In this document: in pieces, positions 21,293 to 34,085 of the stretch | Numbering within the stretch: position 1 is the stretch's first letter | Layout: each line of letters begins with the position of its first letter | Source of the DNA: Plantago major | Taxonomy: Eukaryota; Streptophyta; Magnoliopsida; Lamiales; Plantaginaceae | NCBI GenBank assembly: GCA_026545765.1 | Contig: CM048840.1 | Coordinates: forward strand, 85,960,877 to 86,024,876 | DNA length: 64,000 bases | Direction: 5' to 3' | Position numbers and translations under genes: made by a program | Notes under the pieces: generated by a model | Databases searched by the model: none | What the model saw: only the letters and a program-made list of their open reading frames with translations | What the model was told of the DNA's origin: nothing

Positions 21293-24200
21293 TTCAAGAA
21301 CCCCGGCATGAATTTACGAACAAATTTCACGAACAGTTTATATAGTAGCAAGGCCAGTTCTTGAAAGAAGAGACACCTAAGAGATCTTTCCTTCTTTTCC
21401 GTGACACACAAAAGAAAAAGCCAGGTTCTTGTGAATGTCCAACTAACTCCAACTACCAAAACTTTGTCACCGCTGAAACTTAAGTAGAATCAAGAAACCT
21501 TCAAGATTTTCTTGTCAGAGAACTTTTCACAAACATGTAGTAGTGTTATGGATGCAAAAAGCAGAGAAGAATTAAGTGCCTAAGCCTGCCAAGGAAAAGG
21601 CATTTTAAAAGGTGGTTATTAGTCCATGTTTTAATACTGGGTGACCATTATAACAATTTTGAAAGGTCAGATTTTTGAATTGATCCTTGGACAGACTATT
21701 ACCATCCATGAATTGACTCAAAATTGGGTGATCAAATTAAAGATAGTTGTATCAAATTCAAGTCTATAATGATGACCGAGTGATGACATGACTTGGCAAA
21801 AGCTAAAAGTATAACCAATGAAACAACATATTGAAAGTTGAAATAACTGATTTGGCAGGAATGGAAACGAAAGTGAGAAGGAGAGCTGAAAGCTTTTGAT
21901 TTGAACCGACAGGTCAAATGTCACTTAGATGTGTATTTCCCCAGTTACACATTCAAACTACTCTATTCGCATCACATAACTTCATACAATAAGAAGAAAA
22001 AAAACTACTCTACACGAACAAATAAGAAACAATATCAACTTTACGCACAAATTACATATTTTGCAACTAAAATCACATTTTTCCCCACCTTTTCAATAAT
22101 TTTATCATTAATTTAACTTTTCACATAAAATTGAACATAAACCCTAATGTATGAAGTTCTCCGGGACGAAATGAGCATTTCTTTTACACTTTTAGGGAAT
22201 AAGCAGGATTGCAATTTGGACCATAATGCGCGGACCCGATCAAACAGGCTTTGACCAGCCTGATACTACAATCGGGCCTGGACATAAATTTAGACTCCAA
22301 AATTGCTATATAAGGTGTTTAAGAGTAAAATGAAATAATGTGTCTAAGATTTTTTTGAAGTTATTTGATTAGATTTAAGGTTGTTTAGTTCATTTAAATT
22401 TGTTATAATAAATGAAAACGTAAAGATATTGAAAAAAAAATGTAGAGATTAAAATTTAGTGAAGTAGTGAATAATAGTAGGTGAATTAAAAACAGGTATT
22501 ATTTCAACTCAATGAAAACCAATTGTCAAACAAAATCAAGTGTGCAACTCGACTTTAATCCAGCTTGAGTAATACCCTAACCTAGAAACTCTTAGAATAA
22601 AAGTATATTTCTAAAACTAACTCCAACAGCCAGGAAAACCGATTAGTTTTCCTTTTGTTTTAATTTTTTAGTTGCATGCACAGGTAATTTTGACAATTTT
22701 CATGTAGATTCCATGGATAATTTGTTTCCAATGTTGGTATTTTGTATATTTTAATACACAATAATATTTTATATAAGAGTTTAATTAAATTACAACACGT
22801 AGAGTAGTCGATTATTTAAATTTAAAAGTAATGGAAAATACAATGAAATTCTTATTAAAATCATTTTTTCCTGAATATGATTAAATTAAAGACAATATTC
22901 CATATAGTCGAGTATTTGACATACTCTCTTTGTATTAATGTGACATAGTATTTGCTATTGTTTGGAAAATCAAGTATCAGGCATGCACAAAAAAAGAAAA
23001 GAGAAATGTTGATGTTAAAGAATTTACTGGTAGATATATTTTCTTATATTTGAGTTTTACTTAGTGGAAAGATAACGATGTGGAAATAAATAGAGGGTTT
23101 TAAAAGGTTTTATTGGTGGAGATGATATAGGACTTCAGAGTAAATTAAACTAGAGCTCATTCGACTGAGTACAATAACTTGGAATATCTAATACACACAC
23201 ACACGATCATACTTGTCAATCGAAGTATTCATGCGCGACCGGACATGTCCCTCAAAATATATCATGTAACGCCTGCACCACTAATCTATCGAGATTCAAC
23301 CATTTAATTTGGATACAATTATTCTTGAACTGCTTTATAATTAGTATGTTGATTCTAGGGACCAACACATGTTCTTCCATCCATGCACATTTTAATAAAT
23401 CGAGAAATTTTACAGTAATTAACTATTATAAAATTAACCCAGGACAAACATATTTTAACTATGTACTTTTCACTATTGAATTTCAAGGTTTACATTGTTA
23501 GTAAAGCTCGTTTCACATTATAACATAAACGAATCGTAAATTGAATGGACTAAACTGAATCAATTGAATTGTGGCGTAAAAAGCAATTAAGCGAGCCCAA
23601 TGTAACATAACTAAACTGAATTAAATGAATCTGAATTAAACTGAACTGAAATTAATAATTTTTCAAATGAAAATAACAGAGCATAAGCAACCTCATGAAC
23701 ACTTTTAATTTCTTGTACTTTGGATATTACTATAAGTAATCCATAAATCATTTATATATATGTATAAAAAGATAATGATAGTAAATTGCGAAATGAAAGC
23801 AATCGGGTGAGCAAAATGTTACAAGTTGATGCAATGTTTATCGAAGTTGATGTAGTTGTTTTACAATACTTTTCCTTATTGGATAATGTGCACAAATCAA
23901 AATAAATATATGTCATCTTGTTTTATTCTTTAAGATGAGTGACAGGTTAACTGTATCTGTTCGAGACAAGGACACGAAAATAATTGAAACCGCTGAAATT
24001 GTTTTTTAGAAATGTTTTTGGACTCACATTAATTTACTGATGTTCTCCATATCGAAAATTCCAGTGGCTGAATTGGTTTAGTCAAGCAGCAAAACGTACG
24101 GCCATTGTGGCACCCGGGCCCGGCATATTCTTTTTCCAACACCTTTATAAAGATTAGTTTGGTAAATACTCAATCACGCCACTTTTAATTATTAACGAAC

Positions 24201-24748
24201 TATGTAAAATTCTTTTCAAAAAAGAAAAAAAAAACTATGTGAGATCTTATTCGTACTAAATCGTGAAACAACGCAGAACTCGGCAATCATCCATGTCATG
24301 AATTTCGTGAATATAAATCGTGAAAATGCGGAAGTATAAACGTGCACATGTCTTGCGCAAACTGCACTAAAAATAAATTCCAAAATAGTATGATGCATGA
24401 TTCAAATGTAAGGGTGACGATAAATGGATCTGGAATGCCAGACCACTCTCCAAGTAGCTCTAACTCATCATTTAAAATTATTTTCAAATAAGGAGTTAGA
24501 CAAACCAACCACTAAACAAGTTTTGTGCATGCGCCATGACCTAGAGGTTCTATCTTTGCTTAATAGGTGTTACAAAGCCAGACACGTGATCAATGATCGG
24601 TTGGGAAAAAATTAAAAGCTTATGGGACTATTTATAGTCTTCGAATTTGTTTAAATGAAAATTTTAATTTTAATCAATCTCTTTTTTTCTTCATATATTT
24701 TCTCACTCGGTTTATAATATATCTCATACATTTATCATTTAGGTTATA

Positions 24749-24847
24749 TTCTCTTCGTCTGAACAGAACTGAACTGAATTGCAGTATAAAAAATAACTAA
24801 ACTGAACTGAACTGAAATTAATTAATGATTTTTCAGATGAAGAGAGC
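24749..24847. mobile_element. Short palindromic MITE (~100 bp), first copy
   Basis: Left end TTCTCTTCGTCTGAACAG and right end TTTTTCAGATGAAGAGAG are inverted repeats around a core of AACTGAACTGAA repeats. The copy at 48627-48729 has the same ends and core. A decayed relative lies at 23520-23700. The superfamily is not assigned. Confidence 0.6.
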
Positions 24848-25103
24848 CTTACTTACCAATTTATTTATTTTCTCTTAAAAACCATACAAATTAAAGAAAA
24901 CTGAGAAAGGCAAAGGTAACTGTCTGAGTAACTTTGGCTAGGATATATAGATTTAACACATTATAACATGTTGATATCCCTCTCAAAATTTTTATTTGAA
25001 ACAAATTATATTAATTCATGACTCACTGAGTTACAATATTATATTAACTCATGACTCAGAGAGTTACAATATTATATTAACTCATGTTAGATATTATTTT
25101 ATA

Positions 25104-25336
25104 CTACCTCCGTTTTTTTTAAAACTTGCTATATTAACTTTGACCGGTCAACTGTCTCCGACTTTGATCGCAAATTACTCTTAAACGATAATAGTAAATA
25201 ATTTAATAAAATCATATAATAAAAACTTAGTAATTAAATTTTTATTATATGATTTTATTTAATTATTCTTATTATAATTAAGTAATTATGTTAAAACAAA
25301 ACATTAATAAGAAACGATGAGTTTTAAAAGGAGGAG
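25104..25336. mobile_element. Stowaway-like (Tc1/mariner) MITE
   Basis: The left end CTACCTCCGTTTT and the right end (inverted) CTCCTCCTTTTAAAAC are both bordered by TA. The body includes GGTCAACTGTCTCCG and an AT-rich self-complementary core. It is related to 27402-27635 by the shared GTCAACTGTCTCCG and TTACTCTTAAACGAT blocks. Confidence 0.65.
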
Positions 25337-25728
25337 TAATATTTAGTGCCAAAGGGCAGTTAACCCCCTAAACAATATTGTGTGAAGATTGGGAATTTGG
25401 GGAAGTACAGTTTTGTGGGCCAGAAAATTTGGTCCAGGTCCATAATACAGGTCAAAGCCCAGTACATCCACAACCACTTGCAGACTAAATCTGGTAACAA
25501 TCGGTCCGGATATGAACCATATGGGCCAAATTGCCTAACCTAGCTAAAACACATACCACACGCAAATTTATTCCCAAGTCCGTACGATACGACGGTTTGG
25601 TACGAGTTAATTAAATTTGGCTAGATTTCCTATATAAAAACCAAACTTAATGCAAGTAGGATTCCTAGACCAGGACAAGGAAAGTGTCATAATTCTGTAA
25701 GGATTAGGAGTCCGAAATTTAAGGAAGT

Positions 25729-25736
25729 TATAAATA
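25729..25736 (+). promoter_or_regulatory. Probable TATA box of the UBX gene
   Basis: TATAAATA stands about 130 bp before the ATG at 25865. The intervening sequence contains TCTCTCTCTATAATC and AT-rich leader sequence, a plausible start site and 5' UTR. Confidence 0.55.
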
Positions 25737-25864
25737 CCTAAATATATGACATCTCTCTCTATAATCTATATATAGCTCAAAAAGATCTAACAAATTAAAC
25801 CTATTACTCATTGTTATTTACTTCTCCATCGATTCATCAAGAAATCTTGAAGCAGTAAACTACA

Positions 25865-26932
25865 ATGGAAGGAGATCATCAACAGATGTTGGTGTCTTTG
25901 TTTCTTGATATTGCTGTTCGCCAATCGCCACAAACAGCTAGGCAATTCCTTGAGGCTACGAACTGGAACATTGAAGAAGCAATTCAACTTTTTTATGTTG
26001 CAGGTCCTGCACTATACGCTCCACCAATACAGAATAATAATCGTGCTGCTGTCTGGGAACCGGAACCGGAACCGGAAGAAATACGTTCTGATGATGATGA
26101 TGTCGGAGATCAAACCGAGCATAGTCTAGCATCTTTATACCAGCCTCCAACTGGCTTGATTTTTCGTGGGAGATTCGAAAATTCAAAAGATAGTGCAAAG
26201 AAGGAGAACAAGTGGCTCCTTGTTAACATCCAGTCGGATACGGAGTTTGCCTCACACATGCTTAACCGTGACACATGGGCGGATGAGGCTGTTTCTCAAA
26301 TTATCAAGACCAACTTCCTCTTCTGGCAGGTACATGACCATACAGAAGAGGGCAAAAAGGTCTGTACCTATTACAGATTAGACTCTATCCCTGCCATACT
26401 TGTCATTGATCCGATTACAGGTCAGAATATGCGATCTTGGCGTGGAATGGTTGAACCAACAACCTTGATGGAGGATCTTTTACCCTTTATGGATGGCACC
26501 CCCTCTGACCATCATGCCAGTTTATCTCATAAACGACGGCCCAAAGAAAGTCGTTCGACAGTTCCTCAAGTTCAAGCTGCCTCTATGCAGGAAAACAATG
26601 GAATGGAAACTGATGAGAGCAATGTGGAGCAGAAAGTAAAGAGACCTGATTATTTGCCTTTGCCAGAAGAACCCAAAGGTGATAGAAGCCTGCTTTGCAG
26701 GGTCGGAGTTCGTCTCCCTGATGGTCGCAGAGTTCAGAGGAACTTCCTCCGCAGTGATCCAATTCAACTGCTGTGGTCATTCAGTTTTTCCGAGCTGAAA
26801 GAAGAAGGTGAAAAACTATTTCGCCTGGCTCATGCTATTCCAGGAGCCACCAAGAATTTGGACTACGACCACCAGTCAACATTCGAGGAGTCAGGTCTCG
26901 CCAACACGATGATTTCACTGACTTGGGTATAA
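25865..26932 (+). CDS. PUX7: UBA-UAS-UBX domain protein (plant UBX protein 7-like), intronless
   Basis: Such proteins are adaptors of the Cdc48/p97 segregase that carry ubiquitinated clients. One open frame codes 355 aa. Residues 5-45 form a UBA-like helix bundle (FLEATNWNIEEAIQLFY). An acidic linker follows (EPEPEPEEIRSDDDD). Residues about 95-205 form a thioredoxin-fold UAS domain (KWLLVNIQS, LNRDTWADEAV, FLFWQVHDHTEEGKKVC, IPAILVIDPITG). Residues about 275-355 form the C-terminal UBX domain (VGVRLPDGRRVQRNFLRSDP, ending FEESGLANTMISLTWV). From memory, Arabidopsis PUX7 is longer (about 468 aa), has a ubiquitin-interacting motif between UAS and UBX, and its gene has introns. Here the linker is short, no such motif is seen and no intron exists. 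The frame is intact. A retrocopy that kept or gained a promoter is possible. Confidence 0.92.
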   Translation: MEGDHQQMLVSLFLDIAVRQSPQTARQFLEATNWNIEEAIQLFYVAGPALYAPPIQNNNRAAVWEPEPEPEEIRSDDDDVGDQTEHSLASLYQPPTGLIFRGRFENSKDSAKKENKWLLVNIQSDTEFASHMLNRDTWADEAVSQIIKTNFLFWQVHDHTEEGKKVCTYYRLDSIPAILVIDPITGQNMRSWRGMVEPTTLMEDLLPFMDGTPSDHHASLSHKRRPKESRSTVPQVQAASMQENNGMETDESNVEQKVKRPDYLPLPEEPKGDRSLLCRVGVRLPDGRRVQRNFLRSDPIQLLWSFSFSELKEEGEKLFRLAHAIPGATKNLDYDHQSTFEESGLANTMISLTWV

Positions 26933-27199
26933 TGCTGCATTTGATGATTTTGCTGACTTTGGTTGAGACACACAAGTCCTAGGAAGATCCGCAGGTTGTC
27001 TGAATTGGAATTTCTGTACTGTCAACTTTTTTCAAGACTGTGAGACACACAGCTTGACCTCAGATTCAGTTACTAGTGTTATTTTATGTTTTCTCTTTAA
27101 TGGAAGTGTTATTTTACGTTTGAAGCAGATGCTTCAAGTTCACCAAATTGGTAGTCAACTTTAATTTTTTCTCAGTTCCAAAATCAACTACAAATACAC

Positions 27200-27370
27200 A
27201 AAAGTATATATCTCTACATAACTTAGAAACGAATCCATATTCTCAAAAAAATCATTGATGTTATCAGTTAAAACGTTTATATCGTTAACTAGATGTAACG
27301 TTATGTATATATGAAAAAAAATATCAATATTGTCAACATAAATGTTTTGATTAATAACATCAATAATAAA
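27200..27370. repeat. Dispersed AT-rich repeat, copy 1
   Basis: The stretch with ATCGTTAAC, TTATGTATATATGAAAAA and AACATAAATGTTTTGATTA is repeated with changes at about 48370-48500 (TTGTTAACAAAATTTATC, TTTGTATATATGAAAAA, AACATAGATGTTTTGATTA). No termini or coding potential were found. It lies downstream of the UBX gene's probable 3' UTR. Confidence 0.5.
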
Positions 27371-27401
27371 TATCAAGTGTATCATTAGTTCTTATAAAAT
27401 A

Positions 27402-27635
27402 CTCCCTCCATTTCAGAAAAAGTGTTACATTTTACTATTCTGCGGTCAACTGTCTCCGCGTTTGACCACAATTTACTCTTAAACGATATTAATAAATAAA
27501 TTATTAAAATTATATAATGAAAATTTAGTAATTAAATTTTTATTATATGATTTTATTGAATTATTTACTATTAACGTTTATGAGTAATTTGTGGTCAAAC
27601 TCAGAACGATTGACCGATCAAAATGTAACTTTTTC
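27402..27635. mobile_element. Stowaway-like MITE, right end eroded
   Basis: The left end CTCCCTCCATTTCAG follows TA, and GCGGTCAACTGTCTCCGCG lies inside. An inverted GTGGTCAAAC...GATTGACCGATC near the right end pairs with it. The right terminus lacks the GGAGGGAG motif. It is related to 25104-25336. Confidence 0.6.
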
Positions 27636-28122
27636 TAATGAAGAAATATCAAATTTTGCATTTTTGCAAGTAACCGTCTCTGGCAGAGACCGGATCCGGA
27701 TCCATATTTAACTCCAAATATCATATATAACTTAAAATATAAAACCTACATGATTGAATTATCAGATATGATCTCTCAAAAAGGCTGCATTTATAATAAA
27801 CCTCTAATATTAAAAATAATTACACTATAGTCTATATATATATAACTTCAAATACACTGGGGGAGAGAAAACAATTGTATTAGTAGAACATTGTGTGATC
27901 ATATGTTGTAAATATTATACCAGTATTTGACCAATACAACATGATATGGATGGAGCTACGAGTGATCAGTAACACAAGAATTGTAAGATATCCATATTTA
28001 TACTTTCAGTTCCTTAACGCCATCAATTTACCTTATATGAAGTTCAGCTCAGCAACCTTTTCAAGAGGAGTCAGTTCGGCATTCGCCTATAACATCTTGA
28101 GGTTTCTTCATAACATTCTAGA

Positions 28123-31100
28123 TTAGGAAAGATATAACTGGCATATATATGCCAGCACAGCGGCCTCTATAATGCCCAAAAACGGAGTTAACTTTGCAGC
28201 GTTTCCACTTCAATGTATAGCAGATGAGCAAACGGCTCCTGCAGTTACATGCAGTTGCCATTTATTTAGAAACCAAAATTCTTGGAAAATAATAGTTGCA
28301 GTAATAATTTGCTCACACACCGACTAGAAATAAAGCATGTCAACTCAGCACTATAACTGTTCAATTCTATTTTTTCTCAGCATTTAGGATTTCATTCCAT
28401 CACAGCATTAGATGGACAATAAATGAATTTGTTAGGAAAAACAGACCCAATCTGCCACACATAGCCTCATGTAATATTCTAAAGGAAAATAAAATAGGAA
28501 CGGGATGATATTGCAACCTGATGACCAGGATGAGCAGCAAAACTTCCCTTCATCAATATGCTTCACATCAAGCCCAATGAACCATGACCCAACGCTGACA
28601 TCATCATGGGCATAAGTACGCAGGACTATTCTGCAAATACAGAAAGAACAATAACAAGCAAAATAATATCACATAATGACCATGCATCTAATCAATGATA
28701 GATTGAGAAAAAGTATCGATAGCAAAAGAAAATACCTGTTGGCTGAAACGAACTGTGCTAATGCTCGTGATATAGCAAAAATTTCACCTGAAGCATGCTG
28801 AAAGTACCTGTGTTTAAGAAACATCAGTTCAGCAGCCAATAGTAATAACACTAGTCAATTGGGTACGTACTCAAGCAGAACAATTAACAGACAACAAGAA
28901 GTTGGATCCTCAATTTATGGTAGAATTTTTAAGATGTAGTGAAATGAAAATGTGAGAGTATCCTTACGTTTTCCCATCCCCAAATTTCCACCAGTCTGGT
29001 TCATACCATTTGTGCTTCCTGCTCATCCAGCACAAACATAATCGTTAAGAAAGTTATGTCTTTCTAAACCTCTTGCATTCAATCAGAGAAAATTAGTCGA
29101 ATTACGAAAATAAAATAAAGAGAAACTGACTCGATTTAAGCATCTTATAAACTCACTGCTCAGAGAAAACTTCTCCTGACTTCATACATCCAATGTAAGC
29201 ACGAGGAAAGTCCAAATGACTTGCAAGCACAGACATGAGGGCATCTGGCACAGCACGAAGTAACAATTAGAGATTCATCAATAACTCTAACAGCTCAGTA
29301 CCATAGATCAGAATTGATAAGTTACATGTTATGTAATTAGAGAGGGCCATCTCAGACAATTCTCAGATATTTTGGTCCCATTTAGATCGAATCCAATCCT
29401 GTTTCACTCAACATTTATTTACTGTTTACTCAAATTCAACTCAATACACACTTAATTATACCTATAAAACATCATCTCTCTTAATTGGAATAAAATACTG
29501 TTAGTTTGTTGGATAAATTAATTTGTAATGAGTGGAAGTACTATTGTGATTACTTTTTGAATATTTTAATATTATAGTAGAAGGAAGACTTTGCCAAAAA
29601 TGGAAACGGGAACCTTTGTCCGGGATGCCAAAAATGGCAAAATGGGAACCTTGTTCTGCAAGGAGGTAGTATTTATACCCTACAACTGTCTCTCACCAAA
29701 GACACTGACATGGCAATGAATCTCAATCCAACCAAAAAAATCAATAACACACTCCAGTCACAGACTATTTCAATCCAAAAGGGCTCAGTTACCCTAGGTG
29801 AATTAGGGAAAAAGGCTGGGACAGTCACCCGCAGGAACAATTACAATATTAGATGTAAAATAAAGGAGAAAGTTTTATTACTAAAAATAGAATTTGAAAT
29901 TTCCAATTAAACATATTCAACTCAATGGTTCCCAGAGGTGCAATAAAAGTACATTATATACTACTCCCCGCCCTAGTCAAAGCTTCCCACTTTCAAATTT
30001 TGTAATCCACCACAAAAATTCTGATTTCCATTTTTAGCAAATAGACCATCCACCACACCTAACTATTACCCTTGTACACATATTTACAACTTTACCAACC
30101 CTCTATCAATTCATTATTTCTTCCTTCTTCATTTGAACAATACGCAACTTCCGACTTTCACACATTATTTAATTAATATACTTATTTTGTTCTTTTTTCA
30201 ATATGGAAATCATATTACGGGATGGAGGTATTACTACACAAGAATGGAAACAAAGTTACAGCAATTTCAAATTATAGAGTAAACCTGCTATATGCCTAAC
30301 TTCACAAATAAATGTGATGATGGAACCACAATCATACAAAAGCAAGCAACTGAAAGCAGGTCTAACTTGTTTTCAAGCAGCAACAGTAACCCCTACTTAT
30401 TTAATGGAAGATCTAGCAAGGTCAATACTTAACATACCAATATTAACATAAACATCATCATTAACCTTAGCATAGAACTCAGCGTCCCACTGCTCCACAG
30501 CATGGCTCAGGAACAATTTTGTCTTCTTTGCTCCCTCGTGTGGGGACTCCACGTGATCACTCTGCAAACCAACAAAGTAACAGGCAATCAGTTTCTAGAA
30601 ATCCAGGCAGATGAATAGGCGTACTATAATAATCAACCCAATCTTTTTTTTTGTGAATACTGTGAGTATTAAACCCAAATAAAGAATTTTGGAACTTCCA
30701 TACAAGAATGATGAAGTCATTAGCCTGCCTGTTTTCACTCTCTGCCTCGCTGTCTGTGCTGTCATCATTATTCACACTGCATTGATGCATAAAATCAGTT
30801 AACATGCCTCTTTAAGAAACCCTTCTGTTATATCTGAATCACCAATATATAGACCTTCTTCCTATTACAAATCGCACGACGATTCCTTTTTCTTGCCCCA
30901 GTTCAGTGAGTGCAGCCCCTGCATCAGTTACATCTGGATTACCAACTCTTAGCATAAACATATCAAGACCAAGATTATAAAATGAATAGATAAAGCATAC
31001 TACCAGGGGCCAATCAAATAATTTACATGGGGGAGGGAGCATGTTGGATTATTTTGGGTCCGGTGGGCTCGGCTTCAGATGCATTTCACGAATTTGGTTG

Positions 31101-33709
31101 AATAATGAAATAAATCAATATATTGCACTACTAAATCATGGAAAGCATTTTTTAAAAATTGGGTAATTTGACTAATTTCTAAACAATGTTCAAATATTAT
31201 AAGGTAAGTGATCTGAGTGTTTTAATAAAGTTCAAGTCATGGTGTTAGAACAATGAAAAAGTTTCAGGGTTTTGGATGAAAATCCTTCATAAGTTTAATG
31301 AAGTTCACTTACTTTTAATGGAAACAAACAAAATTATACACCTATAAAACAGTCAAGAAAGTAACTTCTATGCTTCAAATTCTTTATTTATTGTTAAGAA
31401 GAATAACAATGAGAATGAAACCTAATACAAAATAAACAAACCCACACTATCTTCAAATATTGAGTTTTAAATGTTACTACTATAATAGTACTCGGAATGA
31501 TAGCAATAGTAAAATACAGAAGTAGTATGTTAATGTTATGACATTACTCAGGTGACTTTTATTTTGTTTAACCTGCTCAAAGAAGGATCACACCTGAGCA
31601 GGTAGCATTACGTACCAGCAGGCATCCAGGCCTTCCGGATTGCATCTCTGTGCTTTTTACGTCCATATGTTGTGAGAATCCCTATGACAGCCAAAAGCTT
31701 TTTCTTTGTTCCATCATTCTCATGTAGATGATTAGGCATATATCCTTCTTGCCTAGCCTTTTCCAGATCCACATTTAGAGCAGCTAATTTATTTTCCTTC
31801 TCCCTGAGAAGCAATTGATTACTTACCCACTTCAACTTTGTTTTGTTGGACGTAAATGCACTAACTACTAAAACTCAGTACATGGACATGTCCATGCACA
31901 TATATGCTTAGACTGCAATGTAACATTACCTGCACGTAACTACTTTTACCGTGTCATCAACAGAAATAGAAGACCTCTCCTGACATAGAGAACAAGAACC
32001 CGTCAATTTGATATAGTACTAGTGTACTACCTTCCCATAACAAACAATCAACAGAACATATCACTCCAGACCCAATGTCAGCAAGCAGCTTTTTATGAAA
32101 TGAATTTCCTAAAACAGATGACAATGTACAACCGTCTATCAGAGCAGATACATCTATCCCGAGTTGCATAGCATCCCGGATGATACCGGGTTTTCCCGGC
32201 CCGCTGGATAGTGCCGGGACAGTGATTTTTGGGGGCAAATGGCCAATTTCCCCTCAATATCTTGGCTTTGCTTGTCCACATGACTTTCTATAAATAATTA
32301 TATGATTTCTTATTATTAATAATGTCACTTTAAGCTTATTTTAACTTTATACAGACTTTTATATAGTATATTCATTATGTAAGTTATGTTATACTATCAC
32401 TTCAGTATCCCGACCATCCCTGATCCGGTACGTGCCGCGGTCTGGGATTTATAGCACCGAGATGTAGTATAATATTACAAAAGAAGTCCAATACACATAT
32501 AAATGAAATCTAGCATAAAATCTACCCAATCATATAGTAGTACTACTACTGCTAGTACTACCACCACCATCAAATAGAGATTAAAACCCTTTGATCTTCT
32601 TTGTTTTAGCCATATCTATAAATGCTGAGCTCTGGAAAAATATACATGAAGTAGTAACAAGTAAAGGCCCGAATAGTACTCTATTCCGCAAATATAGCTT
32701 TCTAGTTATCATTAAAATCTACGCAATCATATAATACTACCACCGAATAGAGTGATGTTCTTTCTTTATAAAGTACGAAATAATCAACGTTACTCCAGAT
32801 CCAATGCGAGAAAGCATTTTCTTAAATGCAATCAATTTCCTCAAACAGATATGATAGTTCCTCGATTATATCATTTCCATAAGATACAGTATTATTAAAT
32901 CACAAGAGCAATTCAATACAAACATGTAAATCATATCTAGCATAAAACCTACCCAGTCAAATACAACTATCATCAAATAGTGTTTAAAACCCTGTGATCT
33001 TATCCGTTTCAGCCATATCTACTAAATGCTGAGCTCTGGAAAAACAAACATGATGCAGTAACAAGTAAAGGCGTAAAATGATGCTCTATTCCGCAAATAT
33101 ACCTTGCCACATAGCATTGAAAGCTACCCAATCATATACTACTACAATCGAATAGAGTAAAAAAAATGTGACTTCGCTTCTTTTTTAGCCATACTAGTAA
33201 ATGCTGAGCTCTGGCCAAAAAAACAAATGAAGTTGTAACAAAGGCACAAACCATATACAAATCTAGTCTAACATAAACCCTACCCAATCATATACTACTA
33301 CAACTATCAAATAGAGCGAAAACTCCCAAATAGAGTTAAAAATACCGTGATCTTCTTCTTCTTCTTTTTTTTCTCATACGCCATGTGACTAAATTATGAG
33401 CTCTATAAAGAAAAATGTAGTAGTAACAAGTAAAGGCAAAAAGTAATGGTGAATTGGGGAAATATACCTGTCCAGTTCGCAAATCAAGTTCGGTAGTAAG
33501 CAAAACTCTACTCTCTGCATCTTGCCACAATCTACACAAACCAAATCCATCAAGCAAGCAAGTGCGAGTTTGTGCGTGTTAAATAGATTGAGAAGAGAGA
33601 AGTGATAATACCGCGAGGCAATGTAAAAGGAAGCCATAGTAGCGAACATAGCGAGCAGCAGAAACAGGATTCGATCGCCGAAGCTAGCTGACGGCCGACG
33701 GCGGCCCAT
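28123..33709 (-). CDS. HPGT: Hydroxyproline O-galactosyltransferase, GT31 (HPGT type)
   Basis: HPGT enzymes add the first galactose to hydroxyproline of arabinogalactan proteins in the Golgi, using UDP-galactose. Exons: 33709-33612, 33531-33468, 31979-31930, 31803-31616, 30918-30855, 30776-30704, 30561-30438, 29244-29157, 29018-28968, 28807-28736, 28630-28518 and 28166-28123. Phases agree throughout, giving 1029 nt and 342 aa; Arabidopsis HPGT1 is about 340 aa. A basic start (MGRRRPS) precedes one signal anchor ([18 protein letters not shown]), so the topology is type II. Then come [66 protein letters not shown], the metal-binding [70 protein letters not shown] and [12 protein letters not shown]. 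The last exon (14 codons with stop) diverges from HPGT1 and is the least certain. Intron 2 (1.5 kb) holds repeats and intron 7 a Stowaway element. Confidence 0.92.
29961..30228. mobile_element. Stowaway MITE in HPGT intron 7
   Basis: Left end CTACTCCCCGCCCTAGTC and right end ACGGGATGGAGG are imperfect inverted repeats, each flanked by TA. There is no coding capacity. It sits in the 1.2-kb intron between the exons at 30561-30438 and 29244-29157. Confidence 0.75.
32490..33470. repeat. Degenerate tandem repeats in HPGT intron 2, reaching exon 2
   Basis: Three to four imperfect units recur. Each has TCTAGCATAAAA and TACCCAATCATATA, then AAATGCTGAGCTCTGG, then AGTAACAAGTAAAGGC and in most copies CCGCAAATATA. 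Units lie near 32510-32710, 32935-33125, 33180-33300 and a last partial one at 33390-33470. The last runs into the 5' splice site of exon 2 (AAATATACCTGTCC on the + strand). The unit near 33105 carries the similar AAATATACCTTGCC, as though the splice-donor region had been copied along with intron sequence. An earlier related piece is at 32060-32120. Confidence 0.6.
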
Positions 33710-34085
33710 CCTGCTTCAGTTACGATGTCGTTTTCGGAAGAAGATTTCGAATTCTGTGAAAGCTCAACTGTTACGTTTTACTTCTGTTGCGTTTGATTGA
33801 TCGAATCACCTCACCAACAGAGGAAATGACACTGCATCAAACTGAAAATGGAGATGCCATCAATTTTACTGTCTCATTATTTTTGTTTACTCTAGAATAT
33901 AATCCAAACGTCTTAAATTTAAATTTACATAGACACACACCGGTATACAATACAAACTTTTGCGAGCGAGAGATCGTATCTCGTATAAACCAATTCAACG
34001 TCATCATATACTTACGTACAAAAATCATATGTCTAAGTTTAAACATCGTGCGTATAATAAACCTGCATTATACTTATATAATATA

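Larger units (their letters stand above)
21293..25728. other. AT-rich intergenic region
   Basis: No gene is recognisable. It presumably holds the epimerase promoter at its left end. Remnants include AACTGAA-rich sequence at about 23520-23700 (TAAACTGAAT repeated), a short palindromic element at 24749-24847, and a Stowaway-like element at 25104-25336. GACTCA-containing 40-bp direct repeats sit near 25005-25085. Nothing else resolves. Confidence 0.6.

Noticed and set aside
32157-32240. GC-rich patch with CCCGG palindromes in HPGT intron 2, and an overlapping 93-codon frame
   Set aside because: No motif in the frame and no splice support; probably a repeat fragment.
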